Positions 25,001 through 36,200 of a stretch of DNA of 64,000 nt are shown here, in pieces. The position numbers and the translations under genes were made by a program. Every line of letters starts with the position of its first letter. Within the stretch, counting starts at the first letter, position 1. The notes below the pieces were generated by a model, which searched no databases, was not told the DNA's origin, and saw nothing but the letters and a program-made list of their open reading frames with translations. Location of the stretch: positions 2,371,646 through 2,435,645 of the forward strand of contig OY848921.1 in NCBI GenBank assembly GCA_963693285.1, given 5' to 3'. The stretch is from Xestospongia muta. Its lineage: Eukaryota > Porifera > Demospongiae > Haplosclerida > Petrosiidae.

Positions 25001-28000
25001 AAAGATGTCCTATCTTTACTAATGCCTATTAAAGACAAATGGTACCTCATTGGAGACTCACTTGAAGTCAACATTGAAGAATTAGATAGCTTAAAAATAG
25101 CAAATAACTCAACAGAGATGAACTTGTCGATTGTGATCAATAAATGGCTAGAGGATAAATTAAATGAAGCCACGTGGAAAGCATTATTAGAGGAAGTGGA
25201 AGGTCCAATTGTGAACAATCATCAAATTGGTGATAATATTCGTACATTTCTAAAGAAACCTGATGTGTATAGGAAATATGTCTCTCCTGTACATAATCCT
25301 CTGGTAAGTGAATGTACTATTACTTAGTCTACATGTACACGTAACAATATACATGTAGTTTTAATTTAGAATATTATCTTATTGTGCTTCTCTATCTATA
25401 TCATATATAGGATCTTGCCTCACCTCCATTAACTGGTGATGAGATTGAACATGCCTCTAAATCACTTGTTGAGAAGACATACCAAGGTTAGTCTTTGTTT
25501 AGTGATATGTTGCTTTATTGTGTATTATCTAATCAGGCAATGTTCTCTTTATGTTCACTTCAAAGGGTTCAGCACCCTTTGAAGCTCCCACGTACCCATT
25601 GCTACTTGCTAAAATAGGCAGTGTTCTCTTTCTAGATATGCACATGTGTATTCTAATCATAATTGTTAGAAATAATTGACCACACACCTACAAATGTCTG
25701 CTATAGACATTCAAAACAACCTTTGACCCATATCCCCTGATTTTAATATACCAGTAGAAAATGTATTAGGTACAACTATTGCAAGTTAATGGGTTGTTTT
25801 ATGTCTGTCATTATTACTACAATACTGTTTAAAACTTGATTTTAAGAATGTGTATATCCTGTTGTAGATATTGACCAGATTCTTTCTAAAGTTCCTAAAA
25901 TGAAAGATGTCCTATCTTTACTAATGCCTATTAAAGACAAATGGTACACCATTGGGGTCTCACTCGAAGTCAACTCTGGAGAATTAGAGAGCTTAAAAAG
26001 AAGGACTAACTCAACAGAGATGAACTTGTCGATTGTGATCAATAAATGGCTAGAGGATAAATCATATGAAACCACATGGAAAAGATTATTAGAGGAAGTG
26101 GAAGGTCCAATTGTGAACAATCCTCAAATTGGTGATGATATTCGTACATTTCTAAAGAGGCCTGATGTGTATAGGAAATATGTCTCTCCTGTACATAATC
26201 CTTTGGTAAGTGAATGTACTATTACTTAGTCTACATGTACACGTAACAATATATACATGTAGTTTTAATTTTGAATATTATCTTATTGTGCTTCTCTATC
26301 TATATCATATATAGGATCTTGCCTCACCTTCATTAACTGGTGATGAGATTGAACATGCCTCTAAATCACTTGTTGAGAAGACATACCAAGGTTAGTCTTT
26401 GTTTAGTGATATGTTGCTTTATTGTGTATTATCTAATCAGGCAATGTTCTCTTTATGTTCACTTCAAAGGGTTCAGCACCCTTTGAAGCTCCCACGTACC
26501 CATTGCTACTTGCTAAAATAGGCAGTGTTCTCTTTCTAGATATGCACATGTGTATTCTAATCATAATTGTTAGAAATAATTGACCACACACCTACAAATG
26601 TCTGCTATAGACATTCAAAACAACCTTTGACCCATATCCCCTGATTTTAATATACCAGTAGAAAATGTATTAGGTACAACTATTGCAAGTTAATGGGTTG
26701 TTTTATGTCTGTCATTATTACTACAATACTGTTTAAAACTTGATTTTAAGAATGTGTATATCCTGTTGTAGATATTGACCAGATTCTTTCTAAAGTTCCT
26801 AAAATGAAAGATGTCCTATCTTTACTAATGCCTATTAAAGACAAATGGTACCTCATTGGGGTCTTACTTGAAGTCAACACTGGAGAATTAGAGAGCTTAA
26901 AAATAGCAAATAACTCAAGAGAGATGAACTTGTCGATTGTGATCAATAAATGGCTAGAGAATAAATTAAATGAAGCTACGTGGAAAAGATTATTAGAGGA
27001 AGTGGAAGGTCCGATTGTGAACAATCGTCAAATTGGTGATGATATTCGTACATTTCTAAAGAGGCCTGATGTGTATAGGAAATATGTCTCTCCTGTACAT
27101 AATCCTCTGGTAAGTGAATGTACTATTACTTAGTCTACATGTACACGTAACAATATACATGTAGTTTTAATTTAGAATATTATCTTATTGTGCTTCTCTA
27201 TCTATATCATATATAGGATCTTGCCTCACCTCCATTAACTGGTGATGAGATTGAACATGCCTCTAAATCACTTGTTGAGAAGACATACCAAGGTTAGTCT
27301 TTGTTTAGTGATATGTTGCTATATTGTGTATTATCTAATCAGGCAATGTTCTCTTTATGTTCACTTCAAAGGGTTCAGCACTCTTTGAAGCTCCCATGTA
27401 CCCATTGCTACTTGCTAAAATAGGCAGTGTTCTCTTTCTAGATATGCACATGTGTATTCTAATCATAATTGTTAGAAATAATTGACCACACACCTACAAA
27501 TGTCTGCTATAGACATTCAAAACAACCTTTGACCCATATCCCCTGATTTTAATATACCAGTAGAAAATGTATTAGGTACAACTATTGCAAGTTAATGGGT
27601 TGTTTTATGTCTGTCATTATTACTACAATACTGTTTAAAACTTGATTTTAAGAATGTGTATATCCTGTTGTAGATATTGACCAGATTCTTTCTAAAGTTC
27701 CTAAAATGAAAGATGTCCTATCTTTACTAATGCCTATTAAAGACAAATGGTACACCATTGGGGTCTCACTCGAAGTCAACTCTGGAGAATTAGAGAGCTT
27801 AAAAAGAAGGACTAACTCAACAGAGATGAACTTGTCGATTGTGATCCTTAAATGGCTAGAGGATAAATCATATGAAACCACATGGAAAAGATTATTAGAG
27901 GAAGTGGAAGGTCCAATTGTGAACAATCCTCAAATTGGTGATGATATTCGTACATTTCTAAAGAGGCCTGATGTGTATAGGAAATATGTCTCTCCTGTAC

Positions 28001-29098
28001 ATAATCCTTTGGTAAGTGAATGTACTATTACTTAGTCTACATGTACACGTAACAATATATACATGTAGTTTTAATTTAGAATATTATCTTATTGTGCTTC
28101 TCTATCTATATCATATATAGGATCTTGCCTCACCTCCATTAACTGGTGATGAGATTGAACATGCCTCTAAATCACTTGTTGAGAAGACATACCAAGGTTA
28201 GTCTTTGTTTAGTGATATGTTGCTATATTGTGTATTATCTAATCAGGCAATGTTCTCTTTATGTTCACTTCAAAGGGTTCAGCACTCTTTGAAGCTCCCA
28301 TGTACCCATTGCTACTTGCTAAAATAGGCAGTGTTCTCTTTCTAGATATGCACATGTGTATTCTAATCATAATTGTTAGAAATAATTGACCACACACCTA
28401 CAAATGTCTGCTATAGACATTCAAAACAACCTTTGACCCATATCCCCTGATTTTAATATACCAGTAGAAAATGTATTAGGTACAACTATTGCAAGTTAAT
28501 GGGTTGTTTTATGTCTGTCATTATTACTACAATACTGTTTAAAACTTGATTTTAAGAATGTGTATATCCTGTTGTAGATATTGACCAGATTCTTTCTAAA
28601 GTTCCTAAAATGAAAGATGTCCTATCTTTACTAATGCCTATTAAAGACAAATGGTACCTCATTGGGGTCTCACTCGAAGTCAACTCTGGAGAATTAGAGA
28701 GCTTAAAAAGAAGGACTAACTCAACAGAGATGAACTTGTCGATTGTGATCCTTAAATGGCTAGAGGATAAATCATATGAAACCACATGGAAAAGATTATT
28801 AGAGGAAGTGGAAGGTCCAATTGTGAACAATCCTCAAATTGGTGATGATATTCGTACATTTCTAAAGAGGCCTGATGTGTATAGGAAATATGTCTCTCCT
28901 GTACATAATCCTTTGGTAAGTGAATGTACTATTACTTAGTCTACATGTACACGTAACAATATACATGTAGTTTTAATTTTGAACATTATCTTATTGTGCT
29001 TCTCTATCTATATCATATATAGGATCTTGTCTCACCTTCATTAACTGATGATGAGATTGAACATACCTCTAAATCACTTGTTGAGAAGACACACCAAA
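16045..29098 (+). CDS. Ankyrin-Roc1-(Death)x5 protein; 3' end unresolved, may continue into gene D
   Basis: Exons: 16045-16062, 18002-18094, 18780-18881, 19849-19947, 21076-21174, 21844-21942, 22420-24480, 24577-24652, 24808-24867, then five pairs of Death exon (338 nt) plus 76-nt exon: 24966-25303/25411-25486, 25868-26205/26315-26390, 26772-27109/27217-27292, 27674-28011/28121-28196, 28578-28915/29023-29098. This gives 1592 codons in frame. There are six ankyrin-like repeats (GDTPLHDACSQG in the last); the fourth repeat exon is absent from gene B. GTPase P-loop is GTTTSGKS, with DLAGHREYY and GSRLDKL following. Each Death domain has WYxIG, NKWLE/LKWLE and TWK blocks. No stop codon or membrane exon follows directly; the last junction is phase 1, matching the exon at 33233, so C plus D may be one gene of 2810 aa. 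Start chosen as for gene B. Confidence 0.75.
16063..18001 (+). other. First intron of gene C
   Basis: Copy of the first intron of B with small indels. No exon or RNA gene is seen. Its short open frames are not conserved between the two copies. Confidence 0.5.
18882..22419 (+). other. Ankyrin-region introns of gene C
   Basis: Introns around the exons at 19849, 21076 and 21844. The 19370-20040 interval, which includes the ankyrin exon at 19849, has no counterpart in B. Apart from the open frame at 20460, nothing beyond introns is recognised. Confidence 0.45.
20460..20711 (+). other. Intronic open frame of unknown origin, likely relic
   Basis: An 83-codon frame lies inside an ankyrin intron. 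Its last ~65 codons are also open in the gene B intron (about 9110-9312), but the upstream part is broken there and the stop is lost (TGA to CGA). Most differences between the copies change the amino acid, which argues against selection on a protein. I recognise no family, and a decayed mobile-element fragment is possible. Confidence 0.25.
24966..29098 (+). repeat. Five tandem Death-domain units, period 902-904 bp
   Basis: Death exons start at 24966, 25868, 26772, 27674 and 28578, so the period alternates 902, 904, 902, 904. Each unit is a 338-nt Death exon, a ~108-nt intron, a 76-nt DLASPPL-type exon, and a ~380-nt intron carrying a fossil of the exon at 24808 (CCAGTAGAAAATGTATTAG). Two sequence classes exist: class a (units 1, 3; IANNS, KLNEATWK) and class b (units 2, 4, 5; RRTNS, KSYETTWK). 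Introns are almost identical between units 2-5, showing recent expansion or gene conversion. Confidence 0.9.
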
Positions 29099-30652
29099 GT
29101 TAGTCTTTGTTTAGTGATATGTTGCTTTATTATGTATTATCTAATTAGGCAGTGTTCTCTTTATGTTCACTTCAAAGGGTTCAGCACCCTTTGAAGCTCC
29201 CATGTACCCATTGCTACTTGCTAAAATAGATATGCACATGTGTATTCTAATCATAATTGTTAGAAATAATTGACCACACACCTACAAATGTTTGCTATAG
29301 ACATTCAAAACAACCTCCTTTTGTTTGTGACCTCAGTCTCTTTCCCTTTGGCATCTTCAGAAACACGAAAGAAAATGTGGTGTGTTCATATGACTTCACA
29401 CCAACAAGTAATGAATAGAATTAAAATGTACTTTAGCACTAATTGCATATAATAGGTGAGTAAATACCTCACTTTACACCATGCATAAAACACCTTTTTA
29501 TAATGTGGGGCTCTTCTCAACTCAGACAGAGTATAATTATAACCTAATAAATATAACTATTATAGATGCTAAAATTTTTGCATACCTACTACTTGTGCCC
29601 TCTGTATTTCATTTTCTGGTGAGAACACTGTGATAGAGTCTGATAAAAAAGAATATCTGTTACCCTAATTACCTCCCCATCTTTAGGTAATAAAAATTTG
29701 AAATGTAATATCATTGTTAAGACACATATTTTTATTTATAAAAATATAACAAGGAGTTAGTATGCAGTGGAGAAATGTGGAGTGAAAATCAGTTAATACA
29801 TTTATTAACAAAACCCCATACACACCTAGAAAAGTAGCCTCAAGGCTTAACATCAGGGGATATGGGTCAAAGATATTTTAGTTTTTTTAGATATTGTCTA
29901 CTTTCTCTTCTGCTATTTCCTTACTTTGCCATAACATTTTCCCTCCCACTCTACTGTCTGCAGTAAAGCCATATCGGGCATGCAATAGCAGTGTTTATGT
30001 AGGGATGACACGGTTTATCCATAATTGAAATGTATCATCAGAAGACACAGAGTATCTCACACAAAACACATCAGAATATCTCAATACTTGTCAGTCTTCC
30101 TCCCTAGGATTATGTCTGATTATGTCTATATATTATTATATTATTATTATATTATTATGATTATGTCTGTGACTGATATATATATAATAGACTGAAGCAT
30201 TGTTTCTAATCATCACTGTAGAAACCTATGAAAGTGCTAAGTTAACATAGATCGGGAAACTTTCATGTTACAAAAGTTACATGTGAAAAGTTAATATGTT
30301 TAAAAGATTTGGACACAAGAGGCGTGTACGAAAATTTATTATATAATCCCTAAATTTTGCAACGAGTAACACGTTGAGCAGTATGGATAAGGAGTTTAGA
30401 GTACGGTATGGATTATTTTATTTGAGGCCATCATGTATATAACTCTATAAAAGAGAAATGCAAGGGTGCAGTAACATCATAATGACTAGCGTATTTGCCA
30501 ATTTTAGTTGATAAGGTCCACATTTTCTCGACATGCTTTTCGTGGCCTTTCTAACTCCTTCATTTGCCCAAGCAATTGCCTGTGGCTGTGTGGAGGATGA
30601 TAGAACCTTTTGAACGTAAATATCAGATATCTTAAAAGAGTCATCTTAGTCG

Positions 30653-30720
30653 CAGTCTCATCCTCAGACCTACTCGCAAGGTAAACTACTTTAGCTTGGG
30701 AGTAGGTCTAGGGACGAGAT
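30653..30720. repeat. Foldback (imperfect inverted repeat)
   Basis: The left arm reads CAGACCTACTCGCAAG and the right arm CTTGGGAGTAGGTCTAG, with flanking TCTCATCC / GGGACGAGA also pairing. About 25 bases pair per arm around a ~14-base loop. It resembles a small MITE-like or hairpin element. No second copy was found by eye in the window. Confidence 0.55.
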
Positions 30721-32698
30721 TATCTTAGTCGTATCAACATTCTACACTTAAAAACAATATTATTATTATTATATCATCCTCACAGATGCAACATAACTTG
30801 AAACAAATTGTCTGTTTTTGCCCTTCACATTTTGAGTGCTTTTGAAACAAAATCAAAGTAATTTCAATAGTTTACTATCAAGAGATTCTCTTAGAGAAGC
30901 CTTTTTGTTATGATTAATTAATAATAATGGTAAGAAACAGATATTGAAAGCATAGTCTCTTACTTCTGTCAGCAAGTATAAACTATTTCCTGCTTTGATG
31001 TAAGGATAATTATTATATGACTGATAAAGTAATGACTGTAAGCCTAGCTATAATGTATTGAAGTAAGTATCATTACACCTTTTTTAGATCTAGAACTCCT
31101 TGTTTATGGAACCTTTTCAAGTTTCCAGCTAATTTCCTGTTATCACTTTAGTCATAATAATTGGTATTTCTTCACCACTATATGTAAAAACACTTTTTTG
31201 TAAGCAAAGGAACTAGTCTCACCAGACTATGTTGAACATGGAACCTCACTGCCTTCCAGCATGCTACAGCTTTCTCCATTAACTATCAAAACACTTGCAT
31301 ATTTGAAAATCAAGCAAAAAGTAAATAAGAATTTTTTGAGAAAAAATGAAATAAATGTAATGATGTCTATTATAGTCCAATTCAAAAATTCAAACAAAAC
31401 AGTATATGGATGGTATAATTACATCTTTCCCACAAAACAACAAAGGTACCAATATCATTCGGCTTGAAACATCCTAATCAAGCTTATATAATACTTAGAA
31501 ACCAAATAACCATGGAAGCAATATGCCTATAAAGACAACTATGAACATTGCCAACTCAGATAACATGACTTCATTCCTGTTGCTTCATTATATATATTAA
31601 TTCAAGAGGTTACTAGTGACACTAATGAAAGATGTTCGAGGTTCAACTTTGTACTTTTCTTCTTTTTCTTAGTGATGCTTTCTTCATCAAGATCCAACTT
31701 TACCTTATTCTTCTTTTAGTCAACATAATATTAAAACTCAAGCAATCTACACAAGAAATAGGGTGTGAGCATTGTGAGTCACATGATAGAAGCATTTTGA
31801 TTGGTTTACCCAAAATGCTTGTAGAACCTTAATTTTAAATACAAGTTTGCCCATATGTTCCTTCACTTTGTAGAGTGTCTGGTTTTGCAATTGAGAATAC
31901 TTAATAGCTAGTGATGACTACTTTATAGCAATTCTAATCATCATATTGATAATATACCAATACAGGTACCCTCTGGCCATTTATTCTTCTTGATTTTAAT
32001 GCCTTTTAGGTCTATAGTTTTTCAATGGCGTCTTGCATTTTACAATATGAATATACATTACACAGTAACTGCTACTACTTAAGTACAATGCAAAGACACT
32101 GTCTTCCTTGTACACATATTTGCTGTGCTCAAGCATGTGTTTACACAAAGCTTCAATGTTCCAATCTCTTCTGCTTTTTGTATTGACTAGTACTACTTTA
32201 TTGTTAAAGAGTATGATAATAAAAAACTTTCATTGTTAGCATCTTTTGTGCTTGCTTCATAATCACAGCAATTTTGCTACTACTGACCACTAAATAAAGG
32301 TGTAAATTATAATTATAATACTCAAAACATAAAATTTTATATTCACAGGTTTATAATAAGAAGAATTTTACTAACTTTTCTTTGCTCATTGACTTTGTGT
32401 AAAACCTTGACTTTATCCCATGGTATTGTTTTCATTTCACTTATCCTTATTTTGAGGTCACCTCAATACTTTCACATTGCTCTGCAGTTCATGAACTTAG
32501 CTGTCCAATGTGTTATATTATTCTCCTGTGTCCAACATACAGGTACACATAACACATCGTCCAAAACAAGCATTTGTGTTGTTTTATTCTATTGTTGTAT
32601 GTGACAATTGAAAATGACAAATAAAATTAAATGCATATAGCATTTAATAAATTTTACTAATTCTCACTGTGAAATATGTCTCTCCTGTACATGCTGCA

Positions 32699-32701
<3 letters not shown>

Positions 32702-32739
<38 letters not shown>
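32702..32739. repeat. TA dinucleotide microsatellite
   Basis: About 19 uninterrupted TA units. The open frame that reads through it as Ile-Tyr repeats is an artefact. Confidence 0.95.
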
Positions 32740-32741
<2 letters not shown>

Positions 32742-33232
32742 GCCAATGAACTCTATATTTTGTGCTACCACCCTCTATCTGGCCCATGCTATTCTCCAAT
32801 ATTTGATAGAGGGAAGGAAATGTCTGGGCAATCTTACATTCAAAGTTATAAAACTATAAATATTATTACACCCTCAGATCACATGACTTCATTCCTACTT
32901 TTTGTGATGAAGCAGTGAAATAATTAATACTACTAGAATAATAACAATTAGAAGAGATACTTTTGATAGGTAGCAACTTTTATTTTAATTTAGCTAGAAT
33001 AAAATTTTAATTGAAAAGATTAGCTCTTTTGTTTGTCTTGTAATCAATATAGTCCTTGAAATTTTATAGCCTTATAGTTTATTAAAAGAAATCTGATGAT
33101 TTTAGTGATAATAACAAAATTATATGGACAAAAGTTAAAGGGGTATTTAAATTGCTTATCTGGAGAAATTCCCCCTTAGATCAAAAAACCACTGCTTGCC
33201 AGCTAAGTATTTGCATTATTTTGTCCTCACAG

Positions 33233-36200
33233 AAACTGTTAATGTGGAAGAAAGTACAGATTTGACTAATACTGCTAATCTCCAGACCACTGGTGAGCTT
33301 TAAAATTCATCATTATAATTAAATTGTTAATTATGCGTTTCTAATAGAGTAAATTGACCTTACATTACATCACTGAAGAAGTAAATTTTAAATTCATGAG
33401 CAATTGCTTACTTTCTGCCATTTTGTGTGAGTAGCAAAAAGCAGTCAACTGTTCTTATAGTCTTACATGGCCATGTAAATAGTTTCAACCAGGAGAATTA
33501 AAAAAGATATGACTGGTTAAATTAGCAGACAATGCTCTTAAGGGTTATGTTACGATAACTTGTAAATTTAATATTGATTGTGCAATTATAATTATTTTCA
33601 AGTATATCCCTAATTTATGTTGGTACACCTGATAAGAATGTATTAATAAACCCTCATCTCACTTGAGAGTGGGTTAGAATAATCATAGCTGTCAGCCTGT
33701 CACTCTTTAATTCTTGGTAAATTATCCATGGACTGACTCACATACTAGGTCATGTACTTGTCACATGACATACAGACTATATATAGCACTATATATATTT
33801 TGCATTAAGGAAATGGTGGATTAGCAGAAAAATGACTAACAAGAATCATATCCTAGGCCTTGTTATAGTTTGGTTTATGGATATATTATAATACTTTGCA
33901 TTGGATTTTGGTCTATTACATACATTGACAATTTTATATTCATTTTAAATCATTTCTTGTAGATGATCAAGAAGATCTTGTTAAAGTTACTGAAGCTCAG
34001 AAAATAGGTTAGTTACTGTTATGACTTTTGTACTGTTTGTATATAGCAAAAACAATGGCTGGTCAATAACCTATACATTGAGCTTATGTTGACTTCAAAA
34101 TTTATGCAAACCTTCAAAAGGACTTCTTGCAATACTTTTCAGAATATGAAGGATCTAGCTTGTCTGGGAATAATGCTTTACATTGAGAAATGTCATGTCA
34201 CACCCTGTATTAGCAAATAAAGAGAGGTTGGGCAATAATGTGTATTTGTGGCTTGATATCATAGAAGTTCAAAGTGATGTCAACACAATATCTGGATATA
34301 GTTCTGTATGTCACTTTATAAGTCTAAGGATCTTATCAGCACTTTCAACTTCTATGGTATCATGTCACAAGTTAAGTAATGTAGCAATGTTTAATGCTTA
34401 TCAATGTATGTCTTTAAGTGATAGAATTTAATAAGTTAAATGATTGTTTTCTGTTTAAATAGATTTTCGATATCTTCATAAAGCCATCCAGGGTAGTGGA
34501 AAAGTTGAAGCCAATGTTTCTAAAGTTCTTGTGCAGGGTCCCGCTCGAGTTGGCAAGACCTCAGTGAAATGTCTTGTTCTTTCTAAGCTTTACGATAGTT
34601 TAGTCAGTACTGGTATTGCTGAGCGCCCACAAGTAGCAGTTGGAGATTTTGTTGAGTGCCCACAATCAGTAGTAGGAGATTTTTCAGCACAACAGTTTTG
34701 TCAAGATGAAAAGAAGAAATGGAAACTGGTCACAGATGATGACTTCATTGAAATGTTTGCAAACGATATCAAGTCTCTTATAGAAAAGGACGATGCTATG
34801 AAGACACAACAAAATAAAGAAGTCGAACACAGCAAGGAAGCAAAAAATGGCACTCACCCTAGCAGTAGCAAAGAAACAGGGGATCACACTCAATATAATC
34901 TTGATGAAATACAGCCGAATAGTGACCATCTGTATGAAGAAGATAATGCCCAGTTTAATCAAGAGGAAGATAATAGGAATGCAGAGGTGGCTCAGGATAA
35001 GAGTGTTGAGTTACCTGTTCCCACTACACCTAACATCATTTCTTCAACTACTGATATATCTTCAGATCCCAAGGAAGAACCTGATGTACAACCTATAGAA
35101 GAAAGTGGCAATGACATAGTAGCATTACATGATCTTAGCGAAGCTTCTAGCAGGGTTCAGACATCTTCACTAGCCAATGAAAATAATACTGCAGTGAAGC
35201 GGTTATCAGATATTCTCAGTAAAGCTTCTTCCCAGACTGGCAAATTAACATTGTACAAGGACTGGCTCTACTTTATTGATTCTGGAGGTCAAATCCAATT
35301 TCAGCAGATTTTACAAGCATTTATACCTTACGCATCAGCCCTCATGCTAGTTGTTAGTTTAGCAGATAGCCTCTCTAGCCAGTCCTCTACTGAATTACAA
35401 TGTGAAGATGGAAAGAAGTACATTGTAAGTGAGCACTCGCTAACAATCGAGACTCTCTTAAAACGTCTTATAAGTATGGTCAACTTCAGCAATCAGCATG
35501 AAGATATGGCCAGTAGTGATAAGTGTCTTGCTGCTGCAATCAAGTCACCAGAGAAATTGAAAGTCATTACCATTGCTACTCATCGAGATAAATATGATGA
35601 GCTCAAAAAGATTGGAAAGATTACAGAAACCATTGAAGAGAAAGAGGGTCAACTTAAACAGATTTTTCAATCTGTGAAGGGTAATTTGTCATATGAAAAC
35701 CCTGTTTCTGGAAAAATTATCTCTGAAGTCGATGGCAGTAAAGCACATGATCCTGAAGAAATGCATGATGATAACCTTAAGAAAATGATGGAAGACATTC
35801 GTGATGAATTAAGCAAACAAGCTTTTAAAGTGAATATTCCATTAAGGTGGTATGCATATGAAATTCTACTGCGTCACAAAGCTCGTGACAGTTGTGGTGT
35901 ACTGCCATTGGAAGAGTGTGTATCTTCTGGTGTTGAGTTAGGTTTAGAAGAGGTGGAAATCGATAGTGCTTTAAAATTTTTGTATCTCCTCAATTCCATT
36001 CTGTACTATCCTGAAAACGTGTCTAAGCTAGTTTTCATTGATCCTTATAGCCTTATTCAAGTAGTCAATGAGCTTATGGTTCTTATTTGTAAAATACGTA
36101 GTGGAGTTGATGTTGGTCGAGGAGCAGATGCTTTGCCAGAAATGGCTAAGTTTGGCATCATTACTAGTGAGGTGTTTTCACACAAAGATTTAAAAATGTT

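Larger units (their letters stand above)
29099..33232. other. 4.1 kb without recognisable genes (intron of a C-D fusion gene or intergenic)
   Basis: The start (to about 29312) is a degenerate continuation of the Death-unit intron. It then breaks; an inverse copy of the same intron motif is found at 29849-29870. The interval also contains a foldback (30653-30720), a TA microsatellite (32702-32739) and a short Death-exon fossil (32671-32692). Open frames here (for example 31632-31832) have no recognisable features. No MNQEEL-type first exon, foldback promoter or uORF as found before B, C and E is present, which weakly favours an intron over a gene boundary. Confidence 0.5.

Noticed and set aside
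25842..28830. Four minus-strand frames of 92 codons (MFTIGPSTSSNN), one per Death unit
   Set aside because: Exact antisense shadows of the Death exons, with no independent features.
24966..29098. Regular ~900 bp repeats as a CRISPR-like or satellite array
   Set aside because: Units contain spliced coding exons and the period is far too long for CRISPR. The domain content explains the regularity.
32676..32918. 80-codon frame through the TA tract
   Set aside because: Coding is produced by the microsatellite (Ile-Tyr repeats), with no other support.
34183..34431. 82-codon frame in the intron before the D GTPase exon
   Set aside because: No homologue in the paralogues, no recognisable motif, and located between two well-supported splice sites.
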